Source: Ahaetulla prasina (lineage: Eukaryota; Chordata; Lepidosauria; Squamata; Colubridae). Taken from it: a DNA stretch of 64,000 bases. The translations under genes and the position numbers were made by a program. Location of the stretch: the NCBI RefSeq assembly GCF_028640845.1, contig NC_080546.1:71777051-71841050 (forward strand), written 5' to 3'. Below the pieces are notes generated by a model, which ran no database searches, was not told the DNA's origin, and saw nothing but the letters and a program-made list of their open reading frames with translations. Each line of letters begins with the position of its first letter. Position 1 is the stretch's first letter. Positions 47,205 to 61,429 of the stretch are shown piece after piece.

Positions 47205-49635
47205 GAATTACTAATATGGAGAGGAAGTTACTGCCTAATTATTCATATATCAGCATTGGATCCAAATACATATGTATGACTGTCTGTCTGTATGTACAGT
47301 ATGTATGTGTGTAATTATTTATTGGAAACAAAATATATTTTGGAATTCATAATTTTAGGATAATTTAAGGTAATTGCAAAATATTCCATGAACATCATTG
47401 CATGCTTCTAAACATCATTTTAGTTTGTGCTCAAGGGATTTACACTGTGTATTATTCTGATCACTAATAAATATCACATTCCTAACAACACATTATAAAC
47501 CAGCTACCAAATATTAGGAGAAACAATTTTAATATTTCAATACTAATAAAAAAACACTATTATGTTAAATAATGTAATATTTTACAGTAGGTTTTTTTTA
47601 CAAGTCTCTCTCTATATATCATGTCTCTCTATATTTTTTTAAAAAATAGAATTGCGGCACATGCATCTGTATTTCTCTGTATGATATTCTTAGGGAAAGC
47701 TCATCAAAAAATATTTTAGCATACATATGATATTTATTCCTAACATAACGGCTTCTGTTTGATGCATCCTAGCAGACTTCTGAAGCAATACTTATGAGCT
47801 ATCAAAGATTATGACTTCAAGTGAAGAAAAAGCAGCAGGCACTGATGAGTTGTTGAGCAACTATCTTATTCCCGTTCACAGGAACTTCCTTGGCATACAA
47901 TAGAAGAAAAAACTGATACCCGTCATACGGAATATTTTAAGAGATACAATTTATAGTGGATTCTAGAATTTTGTAGACTCCATTTTTGACAGTTTTTTTT
48001 CTGATGTAACGTGAGGAGACAATCTGAATCATCACATGTGAACATAAAATGAAAATAAATTTCCTAATTCCACTTATAAAGGTCTGTACATAAAGAAAAG
48101 GTTGGCATTAAATATAAAATCATTTCAAAATAACAACTATTTGTTAGAAATAATTTTACATTATAGAATATGTCCTGTAGATTAACTATTTATTTATTTA
48201 ATATGACATTATTTGTATTTACTTATTGATTTGAATTGTAAGGCCACTGAACTCAGCACTGATTTTGGGTGTCATTCCAACAGATACAATATCTAAAAAA
48301 TATTTTAAAACATAATGGGTGCGTGGGTGGGGTGGGGAACATACCAAATTGGCAGACCTTGACATGCTAAAATTTGGGGAACCATGATTTTAGAGCTCAT
48401 TTGAAGACTTACAGGGTCAGGGCAATCCAACTCTCTGGGAGAACGCTATTCCAAAAGAGCAGGTGTCATGACTGAAAATTCCCTTCGGAATAGCATTTCC
48501 ATTATTTCACATTTCATGTATAACAGCCAGATTCTGGGATTGTGCCAGAGAGAAATTTAGCTTAGAACTATAGATCTCATCATCCATTTTTATCAATTTC
48601 TTCAGCAGCCTATGAAAGGGCAAAGAAATAAAAAAAAATCATTCTCCTACTGATCATAATGAATTGATTGTGTTAACGGGGAATGAAGTGTCTATATCAA
48701 TCTTTGTGACAGTAAAAATAAAATACTGTGTCTTGTTGACATTATACCAAGCACTTTTCATATAGGAGCAGTGCATCATTTGTCTATATTATCTATACAG
48801 CAGTGCATCATTTTTCTATATATTATTTTTTTCTGTGATTATAATCACTTGACAAACTTTTGTGAACTTGTCATTTACCTTATTCAGAAATATAAGCCTG
48901 ACATCAAGATTTAGGAGGCAGAAATATTATTGGGCAATATCAGAGACTGCAAGTTATGTTAAAATATGAACAACAAAACTTATGCTGTGTGATGAATATT
49001 CTCTGAACTTGATTGGGAAAAAGTGATATGAATTGTAGCCTTTGAACAGTGAAGTTCTTCAATATGAAAAAATATTTACATATTTTCTTTTTAGCATCTA
49101 CCAGAAACAGAAAGTGTTTCAAGAGAATATGAAAGATCACCTTTAAAAATTTATCACCTTTAAAAAATTTATCGCAAGCAAGATGGCTCTGCAGGGATGT
49201 CACCAAATACTAGTTTTATATGATTAGTGCATTTTGAAGGAACAGATTGAAGCTGTGAACGATTCCAAAGAGAATACAGTACTGTAGTGAGGTTAGAACT
49301 AATTAACAAAAAACAAAACAAAAAAACAAAAACCCTAGTTAAAGCTGAAACATAGAAGACCATTTTTAGAGATTAGAATGCCATCAAAATCTTGCAAAAA
49401 TCACCTTGTTGTGTCAAGGAGAGAAGTGAATTTTTTCTCTGATCACTTGTTGTAACGTGCTGCTGTGTATCTACATATATATCTTTTCTTTCATGGGGCC
49501 CTGGGTATCTATAACAGACTATAGAAGGATGAGATGCAAGACAGTAGTCAAAACAATCTGAGTCGAAAGCAGGAAGATGCTTAAGAAAGCATCTCAGACA
49601 TGATTCTCCCTGGTTCTCACAAACATATAGGAAGA
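47205..49635. other. Intron sequence, nothing recognised
   Basis: AT-rich, with no supported gene; short frames around 49.0-49.6 kb lack motifs. Confidence 0.4.
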
Positions 49636-49640
49636 ATATA

Positions 49641-50178
49641 TGGGTAGTCCTCAACATATAACAGCTCATTTAGTGACCATTCAAAGTTACAGTGGCCCTG
49701 AAAAAAGTGACTTATGGCCACACTTATGACCATTGCAGAATTCCCATGGTCACATGATCAAAATTCAGATGCTTGGCAACTGACTCATATTAATGATAGC
49801 TGTAGTGTCCTAGGATCGCCTTTGCAACTTTCTTACAAGGAAAGTCAAAGGGGAAGCCAAATTCACTTAACTGTGTTACTAACTTAACATCTTCAATGAT
49901 TGACTTAACAACTGTTCAGTTTGAGTTTACTTTGAGTTTACTTTATTGATTAACCCTTGGGCCATATCAAAGGGCAGAGTTCCAAACACACATTATTACT
50001 AAAATCTGATAAAAACAATTTAAATTGGAATTAGATAAAATACAATTTAAAATGAAATTGGACCTAACAACTGTGACAAAGAAGGTCCTAAAATGGGCCA
50101 AAATTCACTTAACAAATGTTTCGCTTAGCAACAGAAATGTTGGGCTCAATTGTGATTCTAAATCAAGAACTACGTGTA
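49641..50178. mobile_element. MITE with GGTAGTCCTCAAC-type ends, interrupted
   Basis: Left end GGGTAGTCCTCAACATATAA and right end AATCAAGAACTACGTGTA are inverted repeats of the family also found at 51.6 and 22.3 kb. Internal blocks include GTGACTTATGGCCACACTTA and GCTTGGCAACTGACTCATAT. A retroposon fragment (49918-50065) has landed inside, with TAACAACTGT repeated at its edges. Confidence 0.75.
49918..50065 (-). mobile_element. Short retroposon insertion inside a MITE
   Basis: On the minus strand it ends with CAATAAAGTAAACTCAAAGT AAACTCAA-type units, a simple-repeat tail. The TAACAACTGT repeat on both sides fits a target-site duplication. It has no coding sequence, and its parent LINE is not identified. 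Confidence 0.5.
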
Positions 50179-50179
50179 T

Positions 50180-50710
50180 TCAAACTTTCGAGATTCTGTC
50201 ATGATGACAATACAATGACAGTATGATGAAAATAGTGTTAGTAATTGTAACTTTGATTTTAGAATCTGGATGACTTTGAAGGCTGGCAGTACTATAGGAA
50301 GGCAAAGAAACCAAATGATGAAATGAGCATTGCGGCATCATGATGTAAATTTTGCCCCTGTTATATATGCATTGTGACTTTACATGATAGGGTGTAAGAA
50401 GCTCAGCTTGCTATGCCAATTTGCAATGTACATTTTGTTATTCATTATTAAGATGAAAATTTTGCTCTGCTGCGGCATCTACATAAGGAGGCCTTCACCC
50501 TCAAACATCCCTCAGAGGCTAACATCATCGCCTTTTTCCCTCAGAAAAAAACCCTGTTTATGTTGGTTTATTCAGGAAAATAAAAAGTGGTAAACCTCCT
50601 TTGTCACATATTTTTTAAAAAATTCTCTAGTAGTCATATAACAATTTTCCCTAGTTGTTATTCCCTTAAAAAAAATAGTGATTTTTTTCCTCAAAGCGTC
50701 TTTCCTCTTT
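50180..50710. other. Intron sequence, nothing recognised
   Basis: No supported feature. Confidence 0.4.
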
Positions 50711-50715
50711 ACATG

Positions 50716-51045
50716 GAATAGAATAGAATAGAATAGAATAGAATAGAATAGAATAGAATAGAATAGAATAGAATAGAATAGAATTCTGTATTGGCCAAGT
50801 GTGATTAGACACACAAGGAATTTGTCTTTGGTGCATATACTCTCAGTGTACATAAAAAGACAACATACATTTGTCAAGAATCATAAGGTACAACACTTAA
50901 TGATAGTTCTAGGGTACAAATAACCAATCAAATCATACTAGGAAACAATCAATATAAATCATAAGGATACAAGCAACAAGTTGCAGTCATAAGTGGGAGG
51001 AAATGGGTGATAGGAACGCTGAAAAGACTAATAGTAATAGTAATG
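50716..51045 (-). mobile_element. CR1 3' end with (GAATA)n array
   Basis: About 13 GAATA units followed by CTGTATTGGCCAAGTGTGAT and TAGACACACAAGGAATTTGT. It matches 32438-32675. Read on the minus strand, the LINE's 3' end flows into a TATTC array, the known seeding of this microsatellite by snake CR1 elements. Confidence 0.85.
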
Positions 51046-51049
51046 CAGC

Positions 51050-51600
51050 TTTAGTGAATAATCATTATTTTTTAAATAGTTTTAATTGTCATTACATCAC
51101 CGCTTCTTGACACTTCCTTAAACAAAGGTTATTTCTTAGTTATAAAAAAGAAGGTTCAGCTTCACTCAGTATTTGTTATAATGATGCATCAGATTTATAT
51201 GTATCCCAAAGCCAGAGGCAACTGCAAATAATTTAAAAATATTTTTCAGGGCAAAATAGGATTTAGTTTTTGCATTGTTCTGGTCCCATCAAATTCTAAC
51301 TTATAAGTATTTATTTTTAATGTTGGCTGGCAATGTCATTATAATTTAGCATGCATCCAGTACTAAAAAGATCAACAGAATCTCATAGCCATTATGGAAT
51401 TAATTATTTTATTATGTTTAGTCCACATAACTTTCTTTTAATTAACAAATTACTAAAGATAGTAGTGTCTTCCAGTTGTACCTAGCTACTAGCTATTCTG
51501 ACTTGCTTCTTTAAGTAACATTTAAAAATGTCAAATTGATTGTTTATTCTGCTGTACAGTCTCCCTAATTGCTTGATTGTATTTGACCATTGACTACATA
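51050..51600. other. Intron sequence, nothing recognised
   Basis: AT-rich, no supported feature. Confidence 0.4.
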
Positions 51601-51602
51601 TT

Positions 51603-51997
51603 ATAGGTAGTTCTTGATTTATGACACAATTGAGCTCAAAATATTTGTTGCTAAGCAAGGCAGTTTTTAACTGAGTTTTGCTCCATTCGATGATCTTTCT
51701 TGCCACAGTTGTTAAGTGAATCACTGCAGTTGTTAAGTAGGTAACATACATGTTAAGTGAATTTGGCTTCCCCACTGACTTGTCAGAAAGTCATAACAAG
51801 GTGATCACATGACCCCGGGAAATTGTAACTGTCATAAATAATACTAATCAATTGAATAGCATGTGAATTTAGCATGTGAACATGAGGATGCTGCAATGAA
51901 TATAAGTGTGAAAAATGGTCATACACCCCTTTTTTCAGTGCCTTTGTAACTTCAGAAGGTCACTAAATGAACTGCTGTAAGTCGAGGACTACCTGTA
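51603..51997. mobile_element. MITE with TAGGTAGTTCTTGA / GAGGACTACCTGTA ends
   Basis: A fuller copy of the family at 49.6 kb, in the inverse orientation. Ends TAGGTAGTTCTTGATTTATG and GTAAGTCGAGGACTACCTGTA-like are inverted repeats. It has no transposase. The pieces within 22.3-22.6 and 49.6-50.2 kb are relatives. Confidence 0.78.
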
Positions 51998-52106
51998 TAG
52001 GAACTGTATAAAATAAGTCATTTTATATAGACATTTTGGTCATACAGTGTAACTTTGTAGTTTTATCTGCACTGAGTTTTGTTCGAATGTTGTTCTAAGT
52101 TTCTGT

Positions 52107-52275
52107 AATATCCCAAAGGTGCTTTTTCAAGAGGCAACTGGACTTTGTGGCTTTTCTTTGAAGACATTTCGCTGAATGAGAATCCAAGAAGTTTCTTCAG
52201 CTCAGAAGCTGAAGAAAAAAAGCACCTTTGGGTCAACCACGACCAGGATGACTGAGAATCTCCATAGACAGATTC
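52107..52275 (-). mobile_element. Penelope-type end with hammerhead-like motif
   Basis: Same family as 45.0-45.2 kb: GGTGCTTTTTCAAGAGGCAA, then on the minus strand UGAG, CUGAAGA, a stem II region with an insertion, GAAAUGUC and UUCA. The core CUGAAGA and GAAA are present and the stem I pairs UGAG with UUCA (one wobble), but stem II looks broken. The second arm (AAAGCACCTTTGGGTCAACC) is shortened. Confidence 0.5.
52159..52204 (-). ncRNA. Hammerhead-like motif, stem II damaged
   Basis: Minus strand UGAG / CUGAAGA ... GAAAUGUC / UUCA. Core bases and a four-pair stem I are kept, but the intervening stem II carries an insertion and probably does not fold. Confidence 0.4.
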
Positions 52276-52806
52276 TGTGTTGTGCCTCGTCCGCTTTCCC
52301 TGCAGCCGGGTCCCTCTTATCTCCTGCCGAACGCTGAGGAATGTCCTGGCATGCCTCCAGGCCCCAGCCCTGGCACCATGCCCAGACAGGCCGAGCAAGA
52401 TGAAGGGTCTGACGTGCCTCCAGCCCCCAGCCCTGGCTCCATGCCCAGGCAAACGGAGCAACTAGACCCCTCCCCCACAGCATGTGAGCCTGAGGAATGT
52501 GAATTACCAACAGCTGGAGCCTGGAGAGATCCTCGCTTCAGGAGAATTGATAGGCGGCGTCAGCAAAAGGAAGGGAGGGGCAGGCCTGGATAAGTGCTGA
52601 GTCATGGAGCCACACCCCATGGCCTATATAAAGGATCTGCTTTCTGGCATTCTCTGAGTCAGGCAAAGTCTATCTTATCTTGCTGAAGTCACTTCCTGGT
52701 CTCCTGCCTGCCTTGAGAACTTTGCTAGGACTTTGGCAGAGCTGCAGAGGCACGCCTGATTCGGATTTCCCTGACCCGGCCGTCAGCGGAAGAGTGGGAC
52801 ACGACA
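52276..52806 (+). mobile_element. Putative solo LTR
   Basis: A GC-rich block that starts TGTGTTGTGCC and ends GGGACACGACA, so the ends are short inverted repeats of TG...CA form as in LTRs. A CCTATATAAAGGATCTGC TATA box lies two thirds along. No matching flanking duplication is seen, and no internal retrovirus-like proteins flank it. Open frames on both strands are likely by-products of the GC content. Confidence 0.4.
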
Positions 52807-52867
52807 TCCTGTAATAATTTCTATTTGTCTACATGTACAGATGAGAAATTCCTATTTGTTTATACAC

Positions 52868-53110
52868 TGAGCCACGGTGGTGCAGTGCTTAGAGTGCAGT
52901 ACTGCAGGCTACTTCTACTGACTGCCGGCTGCCTGCAATTTGGCAGTTCAAATCTTACCAGGCTCAAGGTTGACTCAGCCTTCCATCCTTCCAAGGTGGA
53001 TAAAATGAAGACCCAAATTGTTGGGGGCAATAGGCTGACTTTGTAAACCGCTTAGAGAGGGCTGTAAAGCACTGTAAAGTGGTATATAAGTCTAAGTGCT
53101 ATTGCTATTA
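52868..53110 (+). mobile_element. tRNA-derived SINE, ATTGCTATT-tailed family
   Basis: The best copy of its family here: head GAGCCACGGTGGTGCAGTGC, B-box region GGCAGTTCAAATCTTACCAG, GACTCAGCCTTCCATCCTTC, GGGCTGTAAAGCACTGTAAA, and a TATTGCTATTATTATTATTA tail. A tRNA-type promoter is implied. Confidence 0.88.
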
Positions 53111-53114
53111 TTAT

Positions 53115-53785
53115 TATTATTAATAGCAATAATGCAACCCATGGCATTATTGCCATGGGTTGCAAAGTAGTGCTGTAAAGAACTTCAGAACACTGCTAAT
53201 CTTTAACACAGATTTGTCTTTCTATGGAATGCACAATAGCACTATTCATAGAACAACCACTTGAAAATATGAGGCTGCTTTTAAAAAGTTGCAGGCATTT
53301 GAGCACCTGTGCTTCTATGAGTCTTTAAGCACCATTTTGAAATCAATCTGAAGTACTACATAACCTTATGGTAATAGACTTCTTCAAGTACTGCCCTATT
53401 ATTCAGCATTTATTCAGAAAAACATATATTCATATGTAAAAGAGAAGGACGACAAGGTAATTTTAAAATATGCTTACAATTGTATAAACTATTTCCTAGT
53501 ATATAAATTTCTTTTGAATAAATAATTTCTATGCAAGCACTTTGGCTTCCCATTCCTCCCCTCTTTTTTTACTCCTGTATATGATTTTGAAATGCAAAGT
53601 TTTCAATTTTTAAGTGGTGCATTTTTTTTAGATATTTTAATTTCTGAATGAAAAATTATAGTTGAAATTATGATTTGTACAAACAAGCCAGGAATCAGAC
53701 CATAATATCTAATTAATAATTTGCAACTTTGACTTAAAAGCAGATGCAAACTCTTCTAAGCCTTAGACTTAGAAGTTAGACTAAC
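53115..53785. other. Intron sequence, nothing recognised
   Basis: AT-rich, no supported feature. Confidence 0.4.
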
Positions 53786-53789
53786 TTTA

Positions 53790-54296
53790 TGTCACTTTGA
53801 ATGTACACTAATCGACATACATTAAAATGAAATTTCATTGCATACAGCTCTCAAAGGGTCACTACCTCCAATACACATTACATAAACATGACAAAATAAA
53901 TAAATAAATACAAAATTATGCATATACCCACATATATTATATGACACAGTGAAACAATACAGTCTAGTTCGGATGTATACAAGTACATGGCGAGAAAAAT
54001 GAATCTTGTGAGTTTACCAGGCAGATGGCATAGGGAGCAAAGCTGTTACAGAATCTGGTAGTCCTGCTAGAAATACTTCAAAACCTCCTCCCAGAGAAGA
54101 ACAGAAACAGATCACAAAGTGGATATGTGGGGTCTCTATCAATGCTTTGAGCTCTAAGCACATAGCGCTTATAAGCAGTATCGTGAATAACAGGAAGTGA
54201 GCTTCCTATAATCTTCTCGGCTGTCCTCATCACTCTTGGTATGGACTTGCTATCTGAGGCACAGCTGCCACCAAATCAAACAGTGATGCAGCTTTT
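53790..54296 (-). pseudogene. LINE C-terminal fragment
   Basis: A minus-strand frame reads IPRVMRTAEKIIGSSLPVIH, DTAYKRYVLRAQSIDRDPTY and SISSRTTRFCNSFAPYAICL, the typical end of a Rex1/L2-like polymerase, followed by an A-rich tail with AATAAATAAATAAATAC complement. Its upstream end lies at the left breakpoint of the exon duplication. Confidence 0.6.
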
Positions 54297-54300
54297 TAAA

Positions 54301-56182
<1,882 letters not shown>

Positions 56183-56184
56183 AA

Positions 56185-56450
56185 TAGTATTTTACTTATA
56201 TGGTAGTATATATTATGTATTGCAGCCAATCATGACTTGATTTTAGGAGAACATAATTCTGTCAATATAAATATTAGTAGGTGATCTGCATAACTGATCT
56301 GAAAACTAGAGTTTCAGGGATGATATTTTTTAAGATAATATATTTCACAGGATACCAAAATGAAAACTAGTGTTGAGCAGGCCATATACTTTTAGGATTG
56401 GATTTCTGACCTGATTAATTTTTTTTACACTTTTTTAAAGACCAGCTCCA
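56185..56450. other. Intron sequence, nothing recognised
   Basis: Plain AT-rich intron between the duplication and the CR1 copy. Confidence 0.45.
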
Positions 56451-56453
56451 GAA

Positions 56454-58375
56454 ATAACATAACATAACATCAGAGTTGGAAGGGACCTTGGAGGCCTTCT
56501 AGTCCAACCCCCTGCCCAGGCAGGAAACCCTACACCATCTCAGTCAGATGGTTATCCAACATTTTCTTAAAAATTTCCAGTGTTGGAGCATTCACAACTT
56601 CTGAAGGCAAGTCGTTCCACTTATTAATTGTTCTAACTGTCAGGAAATTTCTCCTTAGTTCTAAGTTGCTTCTTTCTTTGACCAGTTTCCACCCATTGCT
56701 TCTTGTTCTACCCTCAGGTGCTTTGGTGAACAGCCTGACTCCCTCTTCTTTGTGGCAGTCCCTAAGATATTGGAACACAGCTATCATGTCTCCCCTAGTC
56801 CTTCTTTTTGTTAAACTAGACATACCCAGTTCCTGCAACCGTTCTTCATATGTTTTATCCTCCAGTCCCCTAATCATCTTTGTTGCTCTTCTCTGCACTC
56901 TTTCTAGAGTCTCAACATCTTTTTTACATCGTGGCGACCAAAACTGGATGCAATATTCCAAGTGTGGCCTTACCAAGGCATTATAAAGTGGCACTAACAC
57001 TTCACGTGATCTTGATTCTATCCCTCTGTTTATGCAGCCCAGAACTGTGTTGGCTTTTTTAACAGCTGCTGCACACTGCTGGCTCATATCTAAATGGTTA
57101 TCCACTAGGACTCCAAGATCCCTCTCACAGGTACTACTATTGAGCAAGGTACCACATATACGGTACTGGTGCATTTTGTTTTTTTTGCCTAAATGTAGAA
57201 TCTTATTTTTTTCACTGTTGAATTTCATTTTGTTAGATAGCACCCAATGTTCAAGTTTGTCAAGATCTTTCTGTAACTTGAGCCTATCTTCTGGAGTGTT
57301 GGCTATTCCTGCCAGCTTGGTGTCATCTGCAAATTTGATGAGTTCCCTATCTATCCCCTTGTCCAAGTCGTCGATGAAGATGTTGAAGAGTACTGGGCCT
57401 AAAACAGAGCCTTGGGGTACTCCACTGCATACTTCTCTCCATGTGAATGTAGTTCCGTTGAGGACTACATGTTGAGTGCGGTTGGTCAGCCAGTTACGAA
57501 TCCATCTGGTGGTGGTGCTGTCTAACCCACATTTTTCTACTTTATCTAGTAGTAGGTTATGGTCTACTTTATCAAATGCTTTACTGAAGTCCAAGTAAAT
57601 TATATCCACAGCATTCCTCTGGTCTACTAATTTTGTCATTTTGTCAAAGAATGCGATAAGATTAGTCTGGCATGATCTGTTTTTGACAAACCCATGTTGG
57701 CTTTTGGTTATTACTTTGTTTGCTTCTAGGTGTTTGGTGATTCGTTGCTTGATTATCTTTTCTAGAATCTTCCCGGTATTGAGGTCAGACTGATAGGTCT
57801 GTAGTTTCCTGGATCTGTTTTTTCCTTTTTGAAGATGGGAACTACATCAGCTCTTTTCCAGTCCTCTGGCAGCTCCCTGTGCTCCAGGATCTTTGAAAGA
57901 TATAGTTCAGTGGTTCTGAGATCACGTCTGCCAGTTCCTTCAGAACCTTGGGGTGTAATCCATCCGGTCCTGGTGATTTGAACTCGTCTAGGGTAGACAG
58001 GTGTTCACTTACCATTTTCTTCCCTATTTTAACTTGTGTTTCTAATCTGTTTTTTGTAGTGCTGTTTTTGATAGGTTGGATTGTTTTTTCCTTTTGTGTA
58101 AAGACAGATGCAAAATATGAGTTAAGTAGATCTGCTTTCTCCCTGTTGCTTGTCATCTTCTTGCCACTTTCTCCCAGCAATGGGCCAATTGTTTCCTTGA
58201 CTTTTTTCTTGTTTTTAACATGTTGGAAGAAGCTTTTTTTGTTATTTTTTACTTTTGTCGCTAGCCTTTGTTCATTGTGAGCCTTAGCTTTCTTCACTTC
58301 ATCTTTACAGGCTCGGGCTATTTGCTGATATTCTGCCTTAGTTATTTGCCCCTCTTTCCACTTTTTATATAAATA
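56454..58375 (-). pseudogene. Classical CR1 LINE, 5' truncated
   Basis: The long frame (56530-57639, 369 aa, continuing upstream to about 57780) has DIIYLDFSKAFDKVDHNLLL (motif A), CSGVPQGSVLGPVLFNIFID (motif B), LIKFADDTKLAG (catalytic FADD), LHLGKKNKMHQYRI, DLGVLVDNHLDMSQQCAAAV and LVRPHLEYCIQFWSPRCKKD, all typical of amniote CR1. Upstream frames give VPIFKKEKTDPGNYRPISLT and SPGDGLHPKVLKELAD-like blocks but are separated by at least two frameshifts (near 57780 and 57890). The 3' end (AGGCCTCCAAGGTCCCTTCC, then AACTCTGATGTTATGTTATG) is the CR1 terminus. The endonuclease half is missing. Confidence 0.92.
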
Positions 58376-58379
58376 GAAA

Positions 58380-59435
58380 TGAATTTAATTTAATTTGGGA
58401 GAAAGCACCAAGAAAAAAACTCCTGCTCTCCAAAAAGACTGGTTTATCTGGGTATAAATTTGGCTTTTGAAATGTTTAAAAAGATGGAATACATCTTCTC
58501 ATTTTTTTCTAGGGAAGGAAAAAGATTAAATGCTTCCTTTGGATTACTATCCATTAGGTAACAGATTACAAGAAGAGGGACACATCAAATCTACGTCCTG
58601 TAAAATCCATTGTAACTTTTTTGTGTCAGGATATAATGAGAACCTTCCTCCTTCATATTATTATTTTAAGTACCACAAATTCTTCAAATCTTTCACTGAT
58701 TCAGAGCCTGTAATAACTATAGGCAATTTACAAGGATATAAAATTCTTATTGCATTTCTATTTCCATTGAGAAATCCCCTTGAGTTTTAACAAATGAAGG
58801 TGAAACTAAGGCTAGAGACAATATTTGTATTCAATTTTATAGCCATTCATAAATCTAGAGAAAAGATTAACACTCAGAAAATATGATGATTCAGAAAAAA
58901 GATTTAACAGTCAAGTATTTTTTTAAGCAAAGAAGCAATTATTTTGTCATTTGGAATGACAGATTGGGTTCTTGGTGTTCTCTGGACTTGGATGTCTTCC
59001 TGGAGATCTTTCATTATGAGGCTAAATAACATTAGTTATTTTATTTTCTCTCAAATATTTATAAACAATTTCCTTAATCAAAGATAGCCAGGTACACTTT
59101 CAGAAACACATTATAATCTCTACTATCACAGTACGAAATAACTGAAGCAGAATTTAAATACAAGAATGCAATATAAAAAGACTTAAAGAAAAATATCTCC
59201 AAATGTAATAATTTTTAAAGTTTATTACAAATACTATAAAAATAGAGTCCACTCCAAACACACCAGTCCCATTCAGACATCCATATATCCATATCAATTT
59301 CCTACCTAGTGAAAAATATTCAATCCTATATTCTATTTATAATCCGTTCTATTGAATCTGTATATCCAATGTTTAAAAGGATGCAATCATACATCAAATA
59401 TTTCTGGCTTTTAGACTGTTTGTCTCTGTTCCAGA
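58380..59435. other. Intron sequence, nothing recognised
   Basis: Plain AT-rich sequence with only short chance frames. Confidence 0.4.
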
Positions 59436-59439
59436 TGCA

Positions 59440-59902
59440 GGGAGGAGTAAATCAGGCTTCTGGAAGTAATTGAACTTCATTCAAGTGAACAAGAACACAA
59501 TCTTCTCTCAAACATTACCATGAAGTACCTAAAAATCCACAAACCCATTTTGTCCAAATATATCACTATCAGGGTCCCCATCATACAATATAGCTATGAA
59601 CTCACCAAAAACCTTGGACTTCTCATAGATAGGAGGAAATACTCTATCAATTCACCACTATTGTGCCTCCAGAAAATCAAAGACCTAAGAACAGAAGATG
59701 AAATTATGGTTTTTACATGATGTCTAGCACTCTTCCTATCCATAGATTCAGAACTAGCAATAGAATCCATTGCAACACTACTATACAACACTTTCAGCCT
59801 AACAGAGCTCACCAAGATTTAAATATCAATATCCATGGAACTCATAAACTGACCTTCATTTCGGCACCTACTTTTAGCTCAACAAATATATCAAAAGAGG
59901 GA
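59440..59902 (+). pseudogene. Penelope-like element, part 1 (reverse transcriptase N-terminal half)
   Basis: Degenerate frames read YLKIHKPILSKYITIRVPII (the KIHKP...RPI block), a region around FLSIDSELAIESIATLLYN that corresponds to the SFDV...L motif A area, and TFSSTNISKEG just before the insertion. It continues at 62835 as NTHGSPVLGVIAKTM. Stops and frame changes make it inactive. An L1-type element divides it within the polymerase. Confidence 0.7.
59881..59902. repeat. 22-bp target-site duplication, left copy
   Basis: AACAAATATATCAAAAGAGG plus GA recurs unchanged at 62813-62834, bracketing the L1-type insertion. Confidence 0.92.
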
Positions 59903-60554
59903 CTTCCGGTATGGCTCTGCTCGTTGAGAAGCAGCTTTGATTAGGCTGCTAACTCCCTAGTCTGTAGAGCTGTCAGGACATCGTAAATCTGGTCCGACAG
60001 CTTGGAAATCTCTTCCCTCGGGCAAAGAGGGAGAGATGAGCATTCAGGCTGAAGTTGAGACACCTAAATATAGCCACAGAAAAAGCTTCTGAGGCTTGCG
60101 GGGAGCTCTCCTTCCATAGCCTGATAAGCTCCTGGCTGGGGGAGGGTATCTGCCTTTCATGGCAGACAAAACGTTGCATCCAATTTCCAAGGCAGGAATT
60201 GATTTATGATGGATTGTAACGTGGACGGAGCAGAAACTGGAGTTCTAGCACTTGTTTGTAAGAAGACTGCAAGCCCCTGAGGATATATTTGCTGCGAAGA
60301 TAGGAGAGAAGAAAGCAAATGGTGGTTTTGTGGAATGTGTGTACTGGAAACGAAAGTTAAAGAAATGCTTACTAACAGCTAGTGTCGAATTAGAAGATAT
60401 ATAGGAAGATACTGATTAAATGGAAGAAACGAGAATTTTATGATTTATATTTTTTCTTCTTCTTTGGGATTATAGTGATTTAGAAGAAAAGTTTTTTGAA
60501 TTTTTCTTTTTGAATTTTTTTTTTTGGTCCGTTATTAGGTTATATTTTTAAAAA

Positions 60555-61429
60555 ATGGCTTTTAAGCAAATAGTACCAAAAGTCATTAAAAACTTTGAAA
60601 TTTCTTCAGTTCAGATTCAAAATTAAAAGAAGAAATCAAAAAGGAATTAAGAAATTCTTTACAGGAGTTTTTGGAGAGTCATTTTTTAGAAATAGATCAA
60701 AAATTTGATGAAATAGAGAAAGAGATGTTGGATTTTAAGGAAGTGGTGGAAGAGCAGAAGAGGGAAATGAAAATGGTAAAGGATGCAATTGCGCAAATAT
60801 TAAGCTCTTGTATTCAGATGGAAGATGATCTTGCAGAAATTAATAAAGCTAATTTAGAGTTGCAAAGGAAAATAGAGGAAATTCAAAAGAATCAAAACAA
60901 TTGGAACTTAGATAATAAGATGGAAGATATACAGGCAAAGGTAGATAGGGCAGATGAAGAAAGAGTAATATTACAATATAGATTAATGGAATATGCTCTA
61001 AGGGTGAAGGGTTTGAAGCAAAATAGGAAGGAAAATTTTAAAGAGATTTTTACTCAAGCCTTTGCTCAGATAAAGGGTGTGGAGCCAGAAGATTTTGAGA
61101 TTAATATTGAAAGAATTTATCATGTTAATTCTTGGTGGGCAAGACAAAATAGAGTACCGAGGGATGTGGTTATTTATTTTACAACTAAAAAGGTTAGGTA
61201 TGAAATTTTGCAAGCCTTTTATAAAAATAAATTTCAAATATTGGGACAAGATATAAAAATGATGAAGGAAATTCCTCCTAAAATGTTAAGAAAGAGAAGA
61301 GAATTTGCTTTTTTAGTGGATGAGTTTAAGAAACATCAGATATATTTTAGATGGGAAGTTCCAATGGGTTTGTCAGTGAATTTTAGAGGCAGAAAGTATT
61401 TTCTTAATTCAGTTATAAAAGCGAGATAG
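60555..61429 (+). pseudogene. L1 ORF1p-like protein with one frameshift
   Basis: An ATG at 60555 opens MAFKQIVPKVIKNFEISS, which loses frame near 60610; the following frame reads SDSKLKEEIKKELRNSLQEF and runs to the stop at 61429. There is no ATG at 60671 (the codon is TTG). Residues up to about 120 of the long part are a heptad-rich coiled coil (MEDDLAEINKANLELQRKIE). Next comes an RRM-like part with QYRLMEYALRVKGLKQNRKE and YHVNSWWARQNRVPRDVVIY, then a basic C-terminal domain ending RGRKYFLNSVIKAR. This is the ORF1p order of L1 elements: trimerising coil, RNA-binding RRM and CTD, acting as a nucleic acid chaperone. Confidence 0.8.

Noticed and set aside
60671..60673. Start of the L1 ORF1 at 60671
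   Set aside because: The codon is TTG and the frame is open upstream; the likely true ATG is at 60555 with a frameshift between.
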